Of a stretch of DNA of 64,000 nucleotides, positions 1 through 9,699 are shown piece by piece. The notes under the pieces were generated by a model. It was not told the DNA's origin, did no database searches, and saw only the letters and a program-made list of their open reading frames with translations. A program made the translations under genes and the position numbers. Within the stretch, counting starts at the first letter, position 1, and every line of letters begins with the position of its first letter. Origin of the DNA: Heyndrickxia shackletonii (GTDB lineage Bacteria; Bacillota; Bacilli; Bacillales; Bacillaceae_C); the NCBI RefSeq assembly GCF_001420715.1, contig NZ_LJJC01000006.1:71994-135993 (forward strand), in the 5' to 3' direction.

Positions 1-345
1 ACAAAGGCCGATAATTCCTGTTAATAATGTGATGCATAATCCAATGGTAAAGGAGTTTTTGGCTCCGATAATTAATTGTCCTAATATATCCCTGCCACCA
101 TAATCAGTTCCTAATAAATGTTCTGCTGATGGAGGAGAGTATATGGATAGTAAATCGACTGTAACAATTTTATCTTGATTTAATAAGAGCGCTGCTCCAT
201 AAACGATAATTACAATAATTCCTAGTAGAATTAGTGAAGCTAACGCAATTTTATCTTTGATGATTTCCCGCCACATGACGGATAAAACCCCAACATTTTT
301 CGGCTTCCCTATTTTCAGCTTCGGATTAACAATCTCAGCTTTCAT
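1..345 (-). CDS. oppC: Oligopeptide ABC transporter permease OppC, copy 1 (3' end outside window)
   Basis: N-terminal 115 codons of an inner-membrane permease of a peptide importer; the rest lies beyond the left edge. The start ATG follows a GGAGG-type ribosome site. The visible part has a basic cytoplasmic N-terminus, one membrane helix (VYGAALLL region), the conserved segment HLLGTDYGGRD typical of OppC/DppC N-terminal domains, and the start of the second helix. It is nearly the same protein as the complete copy at 5507-6415. It is the fourth gene of the left operon D-F-B-C; by comparison with the right copy, a substrate-binding protein gene should follow outside the window. The family assignment is secure; which peptides are carried is not readable. 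Confidence 0.9.
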   Translation of the reverse strand, partial: MKAEIVNPKLKIGKPKNVGVLSVMWREIIKDKIALASLILLGIIVIIVYGAALLLNQDKIVTVDLLSIYSPPSAEHLLGTDYGGRDILGQLIIGAKNSFTIGLCITLLTGIIGLC

Positions 346-366
346 ATTTGTCTCCCTCCATACCTG

Positions 367-1335
367 TTACTCAATTCTGATTCGTGGGTCTACAGCACTT
401 AAGATAATATCTGACAATAATGTACCTACTAAGGTAGCAAATCCAGATATCATAACGAGAGCTGTGACGACACTGAAATCACGCTGCGAGATAGAGGAAA
501 CAAATAATTGCCCAATCCCCGGATAACCAAAAATAGATTCCAAGAAGACGGATCCGCTAATTAATCCCGTAATTTCATATCCTAGAAACGCCGCTATAGG
601 TAGGAGGGAATTCCTTAAAATATGGTTCGTATAAACCTTTGATTCATGAACTCCTTTTGCTCTAGCGGTTTTTACAAAATCCTTGATTTTCGTATCAATG
701 ATTTCATTTCGTAAATATTGAATCGTTACGGTTGTACTAATTATGGCTCCTGAAAAAGATGGTAGAATAAGATGATTTAACTTACTCATCCAATAGGCAA
801 ATGTACCATTTTCCACTCGGATATCTACACTTCCACTTGTCGGAAACCATCCGAGGACAAAACCAAATATGAATAATACCAATAATGCAAAAATGAAAAG
901 TGGTGTGGCAAAAGTTAAATAGTTATAACCGACAATTAGTTTATCAGCCCATGAATCTGTCCATCTTCCTCCTACAATTCCAAGAGGGATGGAGATAAGA
1001 TAACTTAAAATTAGCACTCCAGCCGATAAAAGAATTGTGTTCCAGATTCTTCCTTCTAATAATTGTGTTACAGGAACTTGATGGATAATAGACATTCCCA
1101 GATCCCCTTGTACTAATCCTTTCATCCATCTTCCGTATTGGACATATGGAGGATCAAGCAATCCCAGCTTCTCCTTCAATTCATGTAAGGTTTGCGGGTC
1201 CATTTTTGGACTGCTTGCTAATTGTCCTGTTAACGCATCACCAGGCATCGCCTTTGCCAAAGCAAAAATAAGAATACTTAAAATAAATAATTGAGGGATC
1301 ATAATTAAGAATCTTCGCAATATAAATTTCAACAT
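367..1335 (-). CDS. oppB: Oligopeptide ABC transporter permease OppB, copy 1
   Basis: 322-residue permease with about six membrane helices. It starts with the short basic stretch MLKFILRR and first helix typical of OppB/DppB, and carries the EAA-type loop (TARAKGVHESKVY about residues 220-235) that docks onto the ATPases. It forms the membrane channel together with OppC for uptake of oligopeptides driven by OppD/OppF. It lies 21 bp downstream of oppC's start in the operon order D-F-B-C. The second copy at 6438-7406 has the same length and aligns without gaps, with conservative substitutions such as I/V and S/A, so both are probably functional. The opp, app and dpp families cannot be separated by eye. 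Confidence 0.93.
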   Translation of the reverse strand: MLKFILRRFLIMIPQLFILSILIFALAKAMPGDALTGQLASSPKMDPQTLHELKEKLGLLDPPYVQYGRWMKGLVQGDLGMSIIHQVPVTQLLEGRIWNTILLSAGVLILSYLISIPLGIVGGRWTDSWADKLIVGYNYLTFATPLFIFALLVLFIFGFVLGWFPTSGSVDIRVENGTFAYWMSKLNHLILPSFSGAIISTTVTIQYLRNEIIDTKIKDFVKTARAKGVHESKVYTNHILRNSLLPIAAFLGYEITGLISGSVFLESIFGYPGIGQLFVSSISQRDFSVVTALVMISGFATLVGTLLSDIILSAVDPRIRIE

Positions 1336-1354
1336 TTTTTGATTGGTCCCCTCT

Positions 1355-2281
1355 CTACGGTAGTGCCACTGAGTGGGTATCGGAAATTGCTTTTAGCTTG
1401 TGTACTTTACCCTCGGCATTAAAATATTTATCATATGAATTTTTATACTCTGCATTCACTTCTCGGCGAAGTTCGACTTGTTTTTCTCTATTTTCCGGAT
1501 TAATATCTGGAATTGCAGATATTAATCGTTTTGTATAAATATGCTGTGGGTTCGAGTAAATTTCTTCACTAGTTCCTTCCTCCACAAATTGTCCGTGATA
1601 CATAATTCCAATCCGGTCACACATATGTTGAATAATTCCTAAATCATGACTGATAAATAAGTATGTTAAATTAAATTCTTTTTGAATATCCTGCATAAAG
1701 TTCAACACTTGCGCTTGGACGGAAACATCCAATGCAGATACAGGCTCGTCTGCGATAATTAGTTTTGGTTTTAACGTCAGCGCGCGGGCAATCCCAATCC
1801 TTTGCCGTTGCCCTCCAGAAAACTCATGAGGATATTTATAAATGGATTCAGGGTTTAACCCTACTTTTTCAATATAATACTCAACCTTTTCTTTCTCTTC
1901 CGCAGCCGATAATTTCTCAAAATTCCGCAACGGCTCCGCGACGATATCTAATACCCGTTTTCTCGGATTCAATGAAGAATAAGGATCTTGAAAAATCATT
2001 TGTATATCTTGGCGATGATTATGAAAGGCTCGACGACTAAGCTTTGTCAAATCTTGACCCTCGAAAATTATTTCACCGGAGGTAGCTTTATTTAGCCCAA
2101 TAATAGTACGGCCCGTTGTTGTTTTCCCACATCCTGATTCTCCAACCAATCCGTATGTTTCTCCTTGTTTTAATTCGAAGCTGACATCGTCAACCGCTTT
2201 TACATGATCGACTACTCTTCGAAAGAATCCCCCGCGGATTGGATAATAAACTTTTAGATTATTAATTTTAAGAAATGTCAT
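1355..2281 (-). CDS. oppF: Oligopeptide ABC transporter ATP-binding protein OppF, copy 1
   Basis: 308-residue cytoplasmic ATPase of a peptide importer. Visible motifs are Walker A GESGCGKTT (about 48-56), signature SGGQRQRIGIARAL (about 155-168), Walker B LIIADEP and the switch histidine in ISHDLG, followed by the C-terminal oligopeptide-transporter extension. It powers transport with its partner OppD. Its ATG lies within the end of oppD (14-bp overlap), indicating translational coupling. The copy at 7427-8353 is also 308 residues and nearly identical. The assignment to the OppF side rather than OppD rests on order, length and the N-terminal YYPIRGGFFRR stretch. Confidence 0.93.
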   Translation of the reverse strand: MTFLKINNLKVYYPIRGGFFRRVVDHVKAVDDVSFELKQGETYGLVGESGCGKTTTGRTIIGLNKATSGEIIFEGQDLTKLSRRAFHNHRQDIQMIFQDPYSSLNPRKRVLDIVAEPLRNFEKLSAAEEKEKVEYYIEKVGLNPESIYKYPHEFSGGQRQRIGIARALTLKPKLIIADEPVSALDVSVQAQVLNFMQDIQKEFNLTYLFISHDLGIIQHMCDRIGIMYHGQFVEEGTSEEIYSNPQHIYTKRLISAIPDINPENREKQVELRREVNAEYKNSYDKYFNAEGKVHKLKAISDTHSVALP

Positions 2282-3290
2282 AGTTAAGATCTCCTATGTC
2301 GTTTTGCGGAAAGTCAAAGTTCTTATAACATGTGCAGCGCACAAAATGATTTGGTTCTACTTCACGCAAAACAGGATTTTCTTCATGCTCATGGTCAGGC
2401 ATCCACTGAATACGTCCTTTAAATCGGCAGCCTTGTCTTGGCAATTTTTGCAGAGATGGTACAATCCCTTGAATCACATGCAATCTACCCTTTGCAGTGG
2501 TAGTAGATGGAATAGAGTTAAGCAGTGATCTTGTATAAGGATGTAAAGGGTTCTTAAACAACGTATTTACATCAGCCAATTCCACCACTTCACCAGCATA
2601 CATAACTGCCACTTTGTCTGCCATTTCTGCAACAACCCCAAGGTCATGGGTGATAAGAATAATACCTGTCTTCATTTGTTTTTGAAGCTCTTTCAATAAG
2701 TCCATTATTTGGGCTTGTATCGTAACATCCAATGCTGTAGTCGGTTCATCTGCAATGACCAGTGATGGATCACACGAAATAGCAATTGCTATAACAACAC
2801 GTTGACGCATCCCGCCAGATAACTCGTGAGGATATTGTTTGTATGTTCTTTCCGGATTAGGAATTCCGACTTTTTTTAAAAGTTCAAGCGCTCTTGCTTT
2901 AATTTCCGAGCTTGAAAGTTTTGTATGGTAAGTCATACTCTCTTCAATTTGTTTTCCGCAGGTCATTAATGGATTTAGGGCAGTAAGCGGATCCTGAAAG
3001 ATCATGCCAATATCCTTTCCCCGAATCTTATTCATTTCCCCCGTTGACAATGAAAGAAGATTTCGACCATTAAAGTTAACATTACCTTCTAATTTCGTTC
3101 TTCCAGCTGGATGTAATCCCATGACTGACAGAGCTAGTGCACTTTTTCCGCATCCGGACTCCCCTACAATTGCAACCACTTCGTTTTCATTGACCGTTAA
3201 TGTAACGTCATCCACTGCAGCAAAATATTCATCTTGTATACGAAAGGAAGTACGTAGGTTTTGTAATTGCAAAAGTGGTTGATTCTCCAA
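2268..3290 (-). CDS. oppD: Oligopeptide ABC transporter ATP-binding protein OppD, copy 1
   Basis: 340-residue ATPase and first gene of the left operon. Motifs: Walker A GESGCGKSA (about 43-51), signature LSGGMRQRV, Walker B LVIADEPTTALD, H-loop ITHDLG. The C-terminal third is a long OppD-type extension with cysteines (QGCRF, RCTCY) comparable to the cysteine-containing tails of OppD/DppD proteins, some of which bind an iron-sulfur cluster; whether these do is inference. A promoter at 3369-3397 precedes it. The paralogue at 8340-9359 is 339 residues. Confidence 0.93.
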   Translation of the reverse strand: MENQPLLQLQNLRTSFRIQDEYFAAVDDVTLTVNENEVVAIVGESGCGKSALALSVMGLHPAGRTKLEGNVNFNGRNLLSLSTGEMNKIRGKDIGMIFQDPLTALNPLMTCGKQIEESMTYHTKLSSSEIKARALELLKKVGIPNPERTYKQYPHELSGGMRQRVVIAIAISCDPSLVIADEPTTALDVTIQAQIMDLLKELQKQMKTGIILITHDLGVVAEMADKVAVMYAGEVVELADVNTLFKNPLHPYTRSLLNSIPSTTTAKGRLHVIQGIVPSLQKLPRQGCRFKGRIQWMPDHEHEENPVLREVEPNHFVRCTCYKNFDFPQNDIGDLNYDIS

Positions 3291-3368
3291 TATTAATCCC
3301 CCTTAACAATAAAACCTTGATGTCAAAATTTAAAATTTTATTAAAATTTGATTAAATTCATTAACCAA

Positions 3369-3397
3369 ATTATAGATTGATATATTTGAATAGTCAA
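3369..3397 (-). promoter_or_regulatory. Sigma-A promoter of the left opp operon
   Basis: Read on the minus strand: -35 TTGACT, 17-bp spacer, -10 TATAAT, about 80 bp before the oppD start. The same block recurs 6,070 bp to the right before the second oppD, so the promoter was copied with the operon. The AT-rich leader between promoter and gene is also shared in part and contains repeated AAATTT/ATTAAA runs. The rest of the 412-bp gap (3291-3703) holds only this promoter, AT-rich DNA and the oppA terminator. Confidence 0.8.
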
Positions 3398-3660
3398 TAT
3401 AGTTTTTTTATTTATATAATTTTCAAATTAAACTTTTTTACTGAGTATTTTTACCTATACACCCTATGGCCCGTTGATAAATATGGATTTTTACTAATTA
3501 ATCAGTAGTACTTTCCTCTTAAATAATTTAAATTTTCTATAAAGTGCTATGCGAGACTAATATTTTTTATAACGAACACTACAATTTCAAACTAGTAGAA
3601 TTTTAAAAACCCACATATCCTCTATATTTAAAATGTAAATATTGTTCTTTATAAAAGCAC

Positions 3661-3690
3661 AAAAAAAGAAGACCCCAACTTGGGATCTTC
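3661..3690 (-). terminator. Intrinsic terminator after oppA
   Basis: On the minus strand a hairpin GAAGATCCCAA/TTGGGGTCTTC with a very short loop is followed by a run of seven T. It lies 14 bp after the oppA stop and closes the right-hand opp operon. Confidence 0.85.
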
Positions 3691-3703
3691 CTTTGTCCTA
3701 CGA

Positions 3704-5488
3704 TTATTCAACATCTGGTGTTTTGCTTGATACGCCTACATTCATCCAAACGTGTTGTGCAGCTGGATCAACTGAATATCCTACTACTCGATTATTAGCT
3801 GCAGTAATGGCAGAACGGAATAGTGTAGGGATTACTGGCATTTCATCATTCATATATTTTTGCCATTCAACATAAACTTTTTGGCGATAATCATGATCAA
3901 ATGCTTTTACTGAATGACCATCCGCTAATAATTGATCGTTTTTCTCGCTTACAAAGTGAGAGTAGTTAAATGGAACATCTCTTCCGTATAATCCGTACGG
4001 ATCTACGTCAGTACCAGTACCCCAAGCAGCTGCGAACACATCTACTTTTGGATCATCTTCTTGAACCATTTTATAGAATGAGTTGAATTCTGCTAGACGT
4101 CCATCAACAAGAGAAACATCTAAACCAACATTTTTCCAGCATTGCATATAGAATTTTGCAAGTGGTTCAGCGGTATCTCCACCACTCATAGATAAGAAAT
4201 TAATATGGAATTTCTTTCCTTTTGGATCTTCACGAAGACCATCGCCATCAACATCTTTGTAGCCAGCTTCGTCTAGTAATTTTTTCGCTTTTGCCGGATC
4301 AAATCCAACTGGATTTGTATCCTTGCTGTACCAGCTAGCAAATGAAGGTGGGATTAAACCAGTAGCTGGAAAACGTAATCCATTGTAAATTTTTTCTCCA
4401 ACAGATTTTTCGTCTAAAGCATATGCCATAGCTTGGCGTAAACGCTTGTCAGCAAATTTAGGGTTATCCATTACGTTAACACCTTTTTTAGCATCCCAAT
4501 GTCCTAATTTGAATCCAATGTAGCTATAAGCTAAATCAACTGTACCAACGAATTGAAAGTTTTTAGATCCTTTTGCTGCAGGATATTGATCTACAGGGAA
4601 TTCTGCAATATCAACATCGCCTTTTTTAAGTGATTGCAAGATAACTTTAGGGTTAACTACTTTTAGAACCAAGCTCTGTAACTTAGGTTTTCCTGCATAG
4701 TAATCATCGTTACGAACGAACTCTACAGATTCACCTGGTACAATCTTTTTAATTTTGAACGGTCCAAAACCAATTGGATTTTTATGAATTTTATCAGATT
4801 TTGCAAGATCTTTAATAGGAACATCGCCAAGGTAATGCTTAGGCATTGCATATGGCCATAGACCAGTCAATAAAGATGGGTTAGCTTCTGTAAATGTGAT
4901 AGAAAGCTTTTTCTCACCAAGAATTTTAATACCAGAAATATCTTTTGCTTTTCCAGCATGGTAATCTTTCATACCAACGATGCTTTGGATGATAGCGTCA
5001 CCGTAGCGAACACCAGTGTAATCTTTGCTGCCGATTACTAAGAAAGAATATTTGTAGTCTTCAGCAGTAACAGGTTTTCCATCAGACCAGTTAACATTGT
5101 CTTTAATTGTTACAGTGATGGTTTTATTTTCATTTGACAGTTCATATGATGCAGCACCATCATTTGTATACTCATAGTCACCGTTATTTGAGAATAATGG
5201 TTCATCAAAGAATTGCATTACTTCTGCGTCTGGATTACCTTGATAAAATGCACGGTTCAGAGTACCTTCAAATGGAGTATCTGAAACTAATGCATAATTT
5301 AGGCTTCCATCAGCCACTGCACTCTTGTCATTCTTTACTACCAACGGGAATTTGCTGATGTCTTCCTTTGGCTTAGAAGAAGATCCCGATGAGCCCCCGC
5401 TGCTTGATTTACTGCCACACGCAGATAACAGCAAACCAAGGACAACGATAAGACTCATGAACTTGAATAGATGTTTCTGTTTCTTCAT
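3704..5488 (-). CDS. oppA: Oligopeptide-binding lipoprotein OppA (ABC transporter)
   Basis: 594-residue extracellular solute-binding protein of family 5. It has a lipoprotein signal: basic start, hydrophobic core and lipobox LSAC with the lipidated cysteine at about residue 24, then a Ser/Gly-rich linker (about 25-40) and the long SBP_bac_5 fold, containing typical pieces such as NWSDGKPVTAEDYKYSF and IGFGPFKI. It captures peptides outside the membrane and delivers them to OppBC. It is the last gene of the right operon (19 bp after oppC) and ends at a strong terminator. The left operon's equivalent is outside the window. Confidence 0.93.
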   Translation of the reverse strand: MKKQKHLFKFMSLIVVLGLLLSACGSKSSSGGSSGSSSKPKEDISKFPLVVKNDKSAVADGSLNYALVSDTPFEGTLNRAFYQGNPDAEVMQFFDEPLFSNNGDYEYTNDGAASYELSNENKTITVTIKDNVNWSDGKPVTAEDYKYSFLVIGSKDYTGVRYGDAIIQSIVGMKDYHAGKAKDISGIKILGEKKLSITFTEANPSLLTGLWPYAMPKHYLGDVPIKDLAKSDKIHKNPIGFGPFKIKKIVPGESVEFVRNDDYYAGKPKLQSLVLKVVNPKVILQSLKKGDVDIAEFPVDQYPAAKGSKNFQFVGTVDLAYSYIGFKLGHWDAKKGVNVMDNPKFADKRLRQAMAYALDEKSVGEKIYNGLRFPATGLIPPSFASWYSKDTNPVGFDPAKAKKLLDEAGYKDVDGDGLREDPKGKKFHINFLSMSGGDTAEPLAKFYMQCWKNVGLDVSLVDGRLAEFNSFYKMVQEDDPKVDVFAAAWGTGTDVDPYGLYGRDVPFNYSHFVSEKNDQLLADGHSVKAFDHDYRQKVYVEWQKYMNDEMPVIPTLFRSAITAANNRVVGYSVDPAAQHVWMNVGVSSKTPDVE

Positions 5489-5506
5489 CCTTATTTTCCT
5501 CCCTTT

Positions 5507-6415
5507 TTAACCTAATCTTTGTCTTGCATCGGCTGCACGCTTTAACGCTTGACCGATGAAATTTATACACAGCATCATAACTAGAATTAGTATTGATGCG
5601 GGTAACCAAATCCACCATTTATTTTGTAGAACATCCGGATTGGACGCGTAGCTTACAAGAGTACCCAAACTTGGTGTACTTTCAGGCAAACCAAATCCTA
5701 GATAAGTTAAACCTGACTCGATTCCAATGTTTCCAGCAAGGTTTAAAGTTAAGTTAACGATAATGATAGAGCTTAAGTTTGGCAGCACTTCACGGAAAAT
5801 AATTTTCCAGTTTGGTGTTCCCAATGTTTTCGAAGCTTGAACATAATCAAGCTCGCGTTCAGCAAGAGTTTTGGAACGAATTAATCTTGCTTTTCCTGTC
5901 CAATAAAAAGCACTCATTATTAATACAAATGTGTAAACATTATATTTTGGTGCGATAGTAACAAAGACGATAATTAACATTAATGTAGGCAAGATAATAA
6001 TAAAATCAATAATACGCATAATAATATTATCAACTTTCCCACCGAAATAACCTGCACATAGACCGACACAAAGTCCGATGATACCAGTTAACAATGTTAT
6101 ACATAAACCAATAGTAAATGAGTTTTTGGCCCCAATAATTAGTTGCCCTAATATATCTCTGCCTCCATAATCTGTACCTAATAAATGTTCAGCAGATGGA
6201 GGTGAATAAATCGATAATAAATCAACGGTTACGATTTTATCTTGATCTAGTAGAAGTGCTGCACCATATACAATAATTAAGATGACAGCTAATAAAATTA
6301 ATGAAAAAAGAGCAAGTTTATCCTTTACGATTTCTCTCATCATAATGGACAAAGCACTAATTTTTTTAGTCTTCTTTACTTTTACTTCTGTTGGATTAAT
6401 AGCTTCCGCTTTCAT
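5507..6415 (-). CDS. oppC: Oligopeptide ABC transporter permease OppC, copy 2
   Basis: 302-residue inner-membrane permease: an N-terminal helix (about 37-57), the HLLGTDYGGRD periplasmic-type segment, then five helices with the EAA loop around SKTLGTPNWKIIFREVLPN. It pairs with OppB to form the peptide channel. The start ATG follows a GGGAGGAAAA-type site. It sits between oppB (22 bp gap) and oppA (18 bp gap). The window's left edge cuts the corresponding gene of the duplicated operon, whose visible 115 codons match this one closely. Confidence 0.94.
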   Translation of the reverse strand: MKAEAINPTEVKVKKTKKISALSIMMREIVKDKLALFSLILLAVILIIVYGAALLLDQDKIVTVDLLSIYSPPSAEHLLGTDYGGRDILGQLIIGAKNSFTIGLCITLLTGIIGLCVGLCAGYFGGKVDNIIMRIIDFIIILPTLMLIIVFVTIAPKYNVYTFVLIMSAFYWTGKARLIRSKTLAERELDYVQASKTLGTPNWKIIFREVLPNLSSIIIVNLTLNLAGNIGIESGLTYLGFGLPESTPSLGTLVSYASNPDVLQNKWWIWLPASILILVMMLCINFIGQALKRAADARQRLG

Positions 6416-6437
6416 GATTTTCCTCCCCTCTCACTTG

Positions 6438-7406
6438 TTAATCAATTCTGATACGTGGATCTACAGCACTTAAAATAATATCTGAAAGTAAGGTTCCGAT
6501 TAATGTAGCTAGTCCAGATATCATAACAAGAGCTGTAACAACACTGAAATCACGTTGTGAGATAGAGGCTATAAATAACTGTCCAATTCCAGGATAGCCG
6601 TAAATGGACTCCAAAAATACAGAACCGCCGATTAAACCAGTAATTTCATATCCTAGAAATGCTGCAATCGGTAATAAGGAATTTCTTAAAATATGACGTG
6701 AATAAACTTTCGATTCATTAACCCCTTTTGCTCTTGCAGTTTTCACAAAGTCCTTAATTTTTGTATCAATAATTTCATTACGCAAGTATTGAATGGTAAC
6801 ACCTGTACTAATTATTGCTCCTGAGAAAGCAGGTAAAATAATATGATTTAACTTACTCATCCAATAAGCAAACGTACCATTCTCCACCCGGATATCTACA
6901 CTTCCACTTGTCGGAAACCATCCGAGTACAAACCCAAACACAAATAGTACAAGTAAGCCAAAAATAAATAACGGTGTCGCATAAGTTAAGTAATTATAAC
7001 CAACAATCGCTTTGTCTGCCCATGAGTCAGTCCATCTACCGCCAACAATTCCTAGTGGGATTGCTATGAGGTAACTCAGAATTAAAATTGCAGCAGATAA
7101 AAGAATGGTATTCCATATTCTCCCTGCTATTAATTCTGTTACCGGCACTTGGTGCATAACAGACATACCTAGATCCCCATGCAATAATCCTTTAATCCAT
7201 CTTCCATATTGGACATACGGAGGATCAAGCAAACCTAGCTTATCCTTCAATTCATGCAAAGTTTGTGCGTCCATTTTTGGATTACTTGCCAATTGTCCTG
7301 TTAACGCATCTCCCGGCATAGCCTTCGCTAATGCAAAGATGAGAATACTTAAAATAAATAACTGAGGGATCATGATTAAAACTCTTCGTAATATAAACTT
7401 CAACAT
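6438..7406 (-). CDS. oppB: Oligopeptide ABC transporter permease OppB, copy 2
   Basis: 322-residue permease with the N-terminal MLKFILRR helix and about six helices; the EAA loop TARAKGVNESKVYSRHILRNSLL contacts the ATPases. Its role is that of the copy at 367-1335, from which it differs by scattered conservative changes only. DNA differences fall mostly at third codon positions, so the duplication is not very recent and both copies have been kept under selection. The operon order is oppD-oppF-oppB-oppC-oppA. Confidence 0.94.
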   Translation of the reverse strand: MLKFILRRVLIMIPQLFILSILIFALAKAMPGDALTGQLASNPKMDAQTLHELKDKLGLLDPPYVQYGRWIKGLLHGDLGMSVMHQVPVTELIAGRIWNTILLSAAILILSYLIAIPLGIVGGRWTDSWADKAIVGYNYLTYATPLFIFGLLVLFVFGFVLGWFPTSGSVDIRVENGTFAYWMSKLNHIILPAFSGAIISTGVTIQYLRNEIIDTKIKDFVKTARAKGVNESKVYSRHILRNSLLPIAAFLGYEITGLIGGSVFLESIYGYPGIGQLFIASISQRDFSVVTALVMISGLATLIGTLLSDIILSAVDPRIRID

Positions 7407-7426
7407 TTTTTACGGGTCCCCTCTCT

Positions 7427-8353
7427 TTATGGCAGTGCAACAAAGTGTGTATCAGAAATAGCTTTCAGTTTGTGTACTTTGCCCTCAGCATTAAAATATT
7501 TATCATACGAATTCTTATACTCTGCATTTACTTCCTGGCGAAGCTCTGTTTGTCTTTCTCTGTTTTCAGGATTAATATCCGGTATAGCAGAAATCAAACG
7601 TTTCGTATAAATATGTTGCGGATTTGCATAGATTTCACTACTTGTTCCTTCTTCCACAAATTGACCGCGATACATAATGCCAATACGATCACACATATGT
7701 TGAATGATTCCTAAGTCATGACTGATAAATAAGTATGTTAAATTAAATTCCTTTTGGATATCCTGCATAAAGTTCAACACCTGTGCTTGTACGGAAACGT
7801 CCAGTGCTGAAACAGGCTCATCGGCAATAATTAGTTTTGGTTTTAGAGTTAAAGCTCTTGCAATCCCAATCCGCTGTCGTTGTCCACCTGAGAACTCATG
7901 AGGATACTTATAAATGGATTCTGCGTTCAAACCAACTTTTTCAATGTAGTACGCTACTTTGTCCTTTTCATCTGCTTTTGATAATTTTTCAAAATTACGT
8001 AATGGCTCTGCAATAATATCCAAAACACGTTTTCTTGGATTTAAGGAAGAATAAGGATCCTGGAAAATCATTTGAACATCACGGCGTATATTATGAAATT
8101 CTTTTCTGCTTAATTTTGTAAGATCTTTATTTTCAAAAAGAATTTCACCGGATGTCGCTTTATTAAGCCCAATAAGAGTTCGTCCGGTTGTTGTTTTCCC
8201 GCATCCTGACTCTCCAACGAGTCCATATGTCTCTCCGGGTTTTAATTCAAAACTAATATCGTCTACCGCTTTCACATGGTCAACGACTCTTCTGAAAAAA
8301 CCACCTCGAATTGGATAATAGACTTTGAGATTATTAACTTTAAGAAATGTCAT
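7427..8353 (-). CDS. oppF: Oligopeptide ABC transporter ATP-binding protein OppF, copy 2
   Basis: 308-residue ATPase with Walker A GESGCGKTT, signature SGGQRQRIGIARA, Walker B LIIADEP and ISHDLG. It overlaps the end of oppD by 14 bp, as in the left copy, so translation of the two ATPases is probably coupled. It is collinear with the protein at 1355-2281 over its whole length, including the YFNAEGKVHKLKAISDTH tail. Confidence 0.94.
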   Translation of the reverse strand: MTFLKVNNLKVYYPIRGGFFRRVVDHVKAVDDISFELKPGETYGLVGESGCGKTTTGRTLIGLNKATSGEILFENKDLTKLSRKEFHNIRRDVQMIFQDPYSSLNPRKRVLDIIAEPLRNFEKLSKADEKDKVAYYIEKVGLNAESIYKYPHEFSGGQRQRIGIARALTLKPKLIIADEPVSALDVSVQAQVLNFMQDIQKEFNLTYLFISHDLGIIQHMCDRIGIMYRGQFVEEGTSSEIYANPQHIYTKRLISAIPDINPENRERQTELRQEVNAEYKNSYDKYFNAEGKVHKLKAISDTHFVALP

Positions 8354-9359
8354 TGTTCATGTCCCCTATATTTTCTGGAAAGTGAAAATTTTTATAACAT
8401 GTGCAGCGAACAAAATGATTTGGTTCAACTTCTCGCAAAATTGGATTTTCTTCATGTTCATGCTCATCTACCCAATCTATACGGGCTTTAAAACGGCAGC
8501 CTTGTCTCGGAAGTTTTTGTAATGATGGAACGATACCTTTAATAACATGTAAGCGATCATTCCCTGAAGTTGTGGATGGGATAGAATTTAATAAGGAACG
8601 TGTATATGGATGAAGTGGATTTTTAAATAATGTCTTTACATCCGCCAGTTCCACAATTTCCCCAGCATACATAACAGCAACTCGATCCGCCATTTCGGCG
8701 ACAACCCCAAGATCATGTGTAATAAGGATGATTCCAGTTTTCATTTGCTTCTGAAGGTCCTTTAACAAGTCCATTATTTGGGCTTGAATAGTTACATCCA
8801 GTGCGGTAGTCGGTTCATCCGCAATGACGAGAGACGGATCACATGCAATTGCAATTGCAATAACAACACGTTGACGCATTCCACCTGATAATTCGTGAGG
8901 ATATTGCTTATAAGTTCGTTCGGGATTAGGAATCCCAACTTTTTTTAGGAGTTCCAATGCCTTTGCTTTAATTTCTGAGGATGATAGTTTTGTATGATAG
9001 TTCATGCTTTCTTCAATTTGCTTTCCGCAAGTCATTAATGGATTTAGGGCAGTAAGAGGATCCTGAAAGATCATCCCAATATCCTTTCCGCGCACCTTAT
9101 TCATTTCTGCTGTTGACAACGAAAGCAGGTTTCGTCCATTGAAGTTAACATTTCCCTCTAGCTTTGTTCTTCCTTCCGGATGCAGTCCCATAACCGAAAG
9201 AGCAAATGCACTCTTGCCGCATCCTGACTCACCTACAATTGCAACGACTTCATTTTCATTAACCGTTAAAGTAACACCATCTACCGCAGCATGGTAATCG
9301 TCTTGTATTCGAAATGAAGTACGTAAATCTTCAACTTGTAAAAGTGGTTGATTACCCAA
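8340..9359 (-). CDS. oppD: Oligopeptide ABC transporter ATP-binding protein OppD, copy 2
   Basis: 339-residue ATPase and first gene of the complete opp operon. Walker A GESGCGKSA, signature LSGGMRQRV, Walker B LVIADEPTTALD and the cysteine-bearing C-terminal extension (QGCRF, RCTCY) are present. The promoter at 9439-9467 lies about 80 bp upstream. It is one residue shorter than its left paralogue; the difference is near the C-terminus. Confidence 0.94.
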   Translation of the reverse strand: MGNQPLLQVEDLRTSFRIQDDYHAAVDGVTLTVNENEVVAIVGESGCGKSAFALSVMGLHPEGRTKLEGNVNFNGRNLLSLSTAEMNKVRGKDIGMIFQDPLTALNPLMTCGKQIEESMNYHTKLSSSEIKAKALELLKKVGIPNPERTYKQYPHELSGGMRQRVVIAIAIACDPSLVIADEPTTALDVTIQAQIMDLLKDLQKQMKTGIILITHDLGVVAEMADRVAVMYAGEIVELADVKTLFKNPLHPYTRSLLNSIPSTTSGNDRLHVIKGIVPSLQKLPRQGCRFKARIDWVDEHEHEENPILREVEPNHFVRCTCYKNFHFPENIGDMNNDIS

Positions 9360-9438
9360 TATGAATCCCCCTTACTAAGAAACCTATATGTCGAAATTTG
9401 TTGAATTTCGTTAAAATTTCATTAAGTTTATATTTCAA

Positions 9439-9467
9439 AGTATAGATTGATATATTTGAATAGTCAA
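9439..9467 (-). promoter_or_regulatory. Sigma-A promoter of the complete opp operon
   Basis: Minus strand: TTGACT, 17-bp spacer identical in sequence to the left copy, then -10 TATACT (TATAAT in the left copy). The spacer and -35 are fully conserved between the two operons while the flanks differ, which supports function. Confidence 0.75.
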
Positions 9468-9699
9468 TACAATTATTTTTTTTATATAATTTTTAATTTT
9501 GCTTTTTAGGTCGGACTCCTTGGTGGACTTAAATTAATGGCATTTATTTTTTCGGATTCATAATTATCAGAATAATTTTTTATCATTTAATAGTAGGAAT
9601 ATTCGAATTAGTTATTATTCAAAGAAAATAATTTGTTATTGTATTTATGAAAATTATGTCGAAAAAATTACCAGTACTGTTAGAAGAAAACTTCTCAAT

